Shown piece after piece: positions 62,555 to 64,000 of a stretch of 64,000 bases of DNA (position 1 is its first letter; each line of letters begins with the position of its first letter). The stretch covers positions 1 through 64,000 of the forward strand of contig JAHBXI010000001.1 in the NCBI GenBank assembly GCA_019636515.1, given 5' to 3'. This DNA is from Phycisphaeraceae bacterium (GTDB lineage: Bacteria; Planctomycetota; Phycisphaerae; Phycisphaerales; UBA1924). The translations under genes were made by a program, and so were the position numbers. Below the pieces are notes generated by a model. It saw nothing but the letters and a program-made list of their open reading frames with translations, was not told the origin of the DNA and did no database searches.

Positions 62555-63468
62555 CCCAGGAGGCGGCCGGACTCCAGGATCGCCACGGTCGTCGAGCCGA
62601 CGACGGCCCGCAAGGCCAGTCGCTCGGTCGCCGGGGAGAAGGAGTTTCGGATGGAGAAAGCCATCAGGCCGCCCTGGGTCGGCTCGAGAGAGTCGCCGAT
62701 CACGCGGGTCTCCCCCTCCTCGCTGATCGCAACCAGTTGGTACCGCTCGCCGTTCGCGGAGGGAAGATTCTCGCAAAGCAGTTTGACGCTCGACCAGTCG
62801 GCGCTATGCCAGACGGCGGCCCGCACGTTCATCCACCTGGGATCCGACGCCGACTCGCCGACGGGATGCAGCACGGTGCGCTGCGTCTGGTCGGCAAAGA
62901 AGAAGTCGTGCGTGTTCATCCCGAACAGGGCGGTGACCCTTTCGAGCGACTCGCTGGTGACCTTCTGGTTGATGACGCGTTCGTACTCGCTCTGGAGGCT
63001 GATGGTGGTGATCCCCAGCACGACCGACGCGGCGGCGAAGGCAAAGGTGGAGATCCTCCACAGCCTTGCGGTTCGGCGCCTGCCGGGATCCCCCGGCATG
63101 GCCAGGTCGCGCCCGGCGGAGTGCCTGACGGCCGCCGCGACGCTCGTTGCCGGTTCCTCCTGGGCGTGTTCCTCGAACCGGGCGGCCACGGCGGTCGTCG
63201 CGCCCGTCCCCGCCGGGGCGGGTGCGGTGATCGACTCGACGATGGCCCCATGCACGGCCGCCAAAACCTTGCCCCGGAGATGTTCGGGGGGCCTGACGTC
63301 GGGCAGCACCGGCTCGATCACGCAGAGCCTTGACTGTTCTTTTCTGATCTGTTCCTGAATTTCTGGTCCCGCCGCCGCGAAGGCCACCTCGAACTCGCGA
63401 GCATCCTGCTCGTCGAGGAGGCCCATCGCGTCGAGCTGGGCCAGCTCGAGCAACTCCCGTGTGTTCAT
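62551..63468 (-). CDS. RskA-type anti-sigma factor
   Basis: A 305-aa membrane protein that would hold its sigma factor inactive. The N-terminal cytoplasmic part (MNTRELLELAQLDAMGLLDE, QDAREFEVAFAAAG) matches RskA-type anti-sigma domains but lacks the HxxxCxxC zinc motif. One helix (RISTFAFAAASVVLGITTIS, residues about 138-158) crosses the membrane. The outer domain with repeated WHSADWSSV and ERYQLVAIS is the RskA domain. Its start overlaps the sigma gene's stop by 4 nt (ATGA). The stop lies in a 14-bp repeat array. Confidence 0.88.
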   Translation of the reverse strand: MNTRELLELAQLDAMGLLDEQDAREFEVAFAAAGPEIQEQIRKEQSRLCVIEPVLPDVRPPEHLRGKVLAAVHGAIVESITAPAPAGTGATTAVAARFEEHAQEEPATSVAAAVRHSAGRDLAMPGDPGRRRTARLWRISTFAFAAASVVLGITTISLQSEYERVINQKVTSESLERVTALFGMNTHDFFFADQTQRTVLHPVGESASDPRWMNVRAAVWHSADWSSVKLLCENLPSANGERYQLVAISEEGETRVIGDSLEPTQGGLMAFSIRNSFSPATERLALRAVVGSTTVAILESGRLLG

Positions 63469-64000
63469 GTCGCCAACTCCTCGCTACCTCGTTCCCGCAA
63501 CCTGACCAAGGCTCGGCTCAGCGCCGACTTGATCGTTCCCAAGGGCGTATCGAGTTCCTCGCCGATCTGCCTCAGCGTCTGACCGCCGAGGTAGGCGCGG
63601 AGAATCACCGTCTGCTGCAACTCAGGCAAACCGGAGATTCTCTTCAGCAAGGAGTCCAAACGCTCTTCCTTTTCAATGTTCGGCGCCAGTTCCTGCGTCA
63701 CGGTTTGGGCCTCGGGAGACGGTGACCCTTCCAGAGAGGTCGCCTTCACCCGCGCTTTGCTGCGACGCAGCTTGTCCACGAAATGTCGCCGAGCAATCAA
63801 CATCACCCACGTCACCAACGCGGCTCGCGTCGGATCGTAACGATCCGCCGTCCGCCAAAGTCTCACGAATATCTCCTGAACAGCGTCTTCGGCCTCGGCA
63901 CGGGTCGGCATGGCCTGGAATGCCATCCGATACACCAGAGAACCGAACCGGTCGTAGAGCATCGCCACGGCCGACTCATCGTTGGCCGCCACGCGACGCA
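63465..64000 (-). CDS. ECF-type RNA polymerase sigma factor, N-terminus cut by window edge
   Basis: About 178 residues are visible. Region 2 reads SAVAMLYDRFGSLVYRMAFQ and AEDAVQEIFVRLWRTADRYD; region 4 reads LPELQQTVILRAYLGGQTLR and QIGEELDTPLGTIKSALSRA. The frame stays open past a possible GTG at 63992 as RRVAANDESA, which matches the usual LLRRVAAGDE start of ECF region 2, so the true start is beyond 64000. It is followed by its anti-sigma factor with a 4-nt overlap. SigK-like organisation is likely; stimulus unknown. Confidence 0.9.
   Translation of the reverse strand, partial: RRVAANDESAVAMLYDRFGSLVYRMAFQAMPTRAEAEDAVQEIFVRLWRTADRYDPTRAALVTWVMLIARRHFVDKLRRSKARVKATSLEGSPSPEAQTVTQELAPNIEKEERLDSLLKRISGLPELQQTVILRAYLGGQTLRQIGEELDTPLGTIKSALSRALVRLRERGSEELAT

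Overview
The window looks like chromosomal DNA of a high-GC, diderm planctomycete, most likely class Phycisphaerae. The reasons are an Omp85/BamA plus LpxC outer-membrane gene set, a futalosine-pathway mqnA, a PVC-type large dehydrogenase with a c-type cytochrome tail next to a DUF1080 lipoprotein, a secreted beta-helix protein with a CPADFD...GTGFVDTDDF dockerin-like tail, and many GTG starts. Taxonomy is an inference from gene content; no rRNA is present.

Layout. 1-7183: a mobile defence island, all on the minus strand except one small gene. It holds type I restriction-modification genes (hsdM, hsdS and a truncated hsdR) and a tightly coupled recombination module (79-aa protein, DUF2924 protein, large serine recombinase, 131-aa HTH protein). 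A 52-aa orphan gene on the plus strand sits between the two parts. 7643-7789: initiator tRNA-fMet and its terminator bound the island. 8-17 kb: housekeeping genes, including a membrane protein, a HemK-like methyltransferase, ahcY, an ArsR-methyltransferase fusion with an operator-like palindrome over its start codon, a TPR lipoprotein, a LigD-N-like protein, asnB, and a P-loop/deoxyribosyltransferase-like fusion. 17.6-18.5 kb: a long non-coding gap with a 19-bp tandem repeat, a minus-strand terminator and two consensus DnaA boxes. 18.5-27.9 kb: a degenerate sigma-like protein, mqnA, a TetR regulator, a PglD-like acetyltransferase, bamA, a small membrane protein, folC and a PH-like membrane protein. 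28-34 kb: leuS-lpxC-trpE on the plus strand. 34-38 kb: a minus-strand kynA / PVC dehydrogenase / DUF1080 unit. 38-41 kb: lipoprotein, TIM-barrel protein, queG, zinc-ribbon protein. 41.5-49 kb: a GT4-GT2-GT4-S46 peptidase cluster with 4-nt overlaps at two junctions. 49-55 kb: methylcitrate-cycle genes prpB-prpC, an S41 protease and an MFS carrier. 55.5-64 kb: tRNA-Arg, a SulP transporter, tRNA-Ala, two outer-membrane barrel proteins, the dockerin-tailed beta-helix protein, and an ECF sigma/anti-sigma pair that runs off the right edge.

A recurring oddity is a set of short perfect or near-perfect tandem arrays (9-19 bp units, 3-5 copies). Each has a different unit and most lie exactly at gene ends. 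In at least three places the array supplies a stop codon, once for both genes of a convergent pair. Together with the DnaA-box pair, the sigma-like protein, the P-loop fusion and the recombinase module, these are the parts of the window most worth a second look.

All calls come from reading the sequence and recognising families; no database search, alignment or structure prediction was run.
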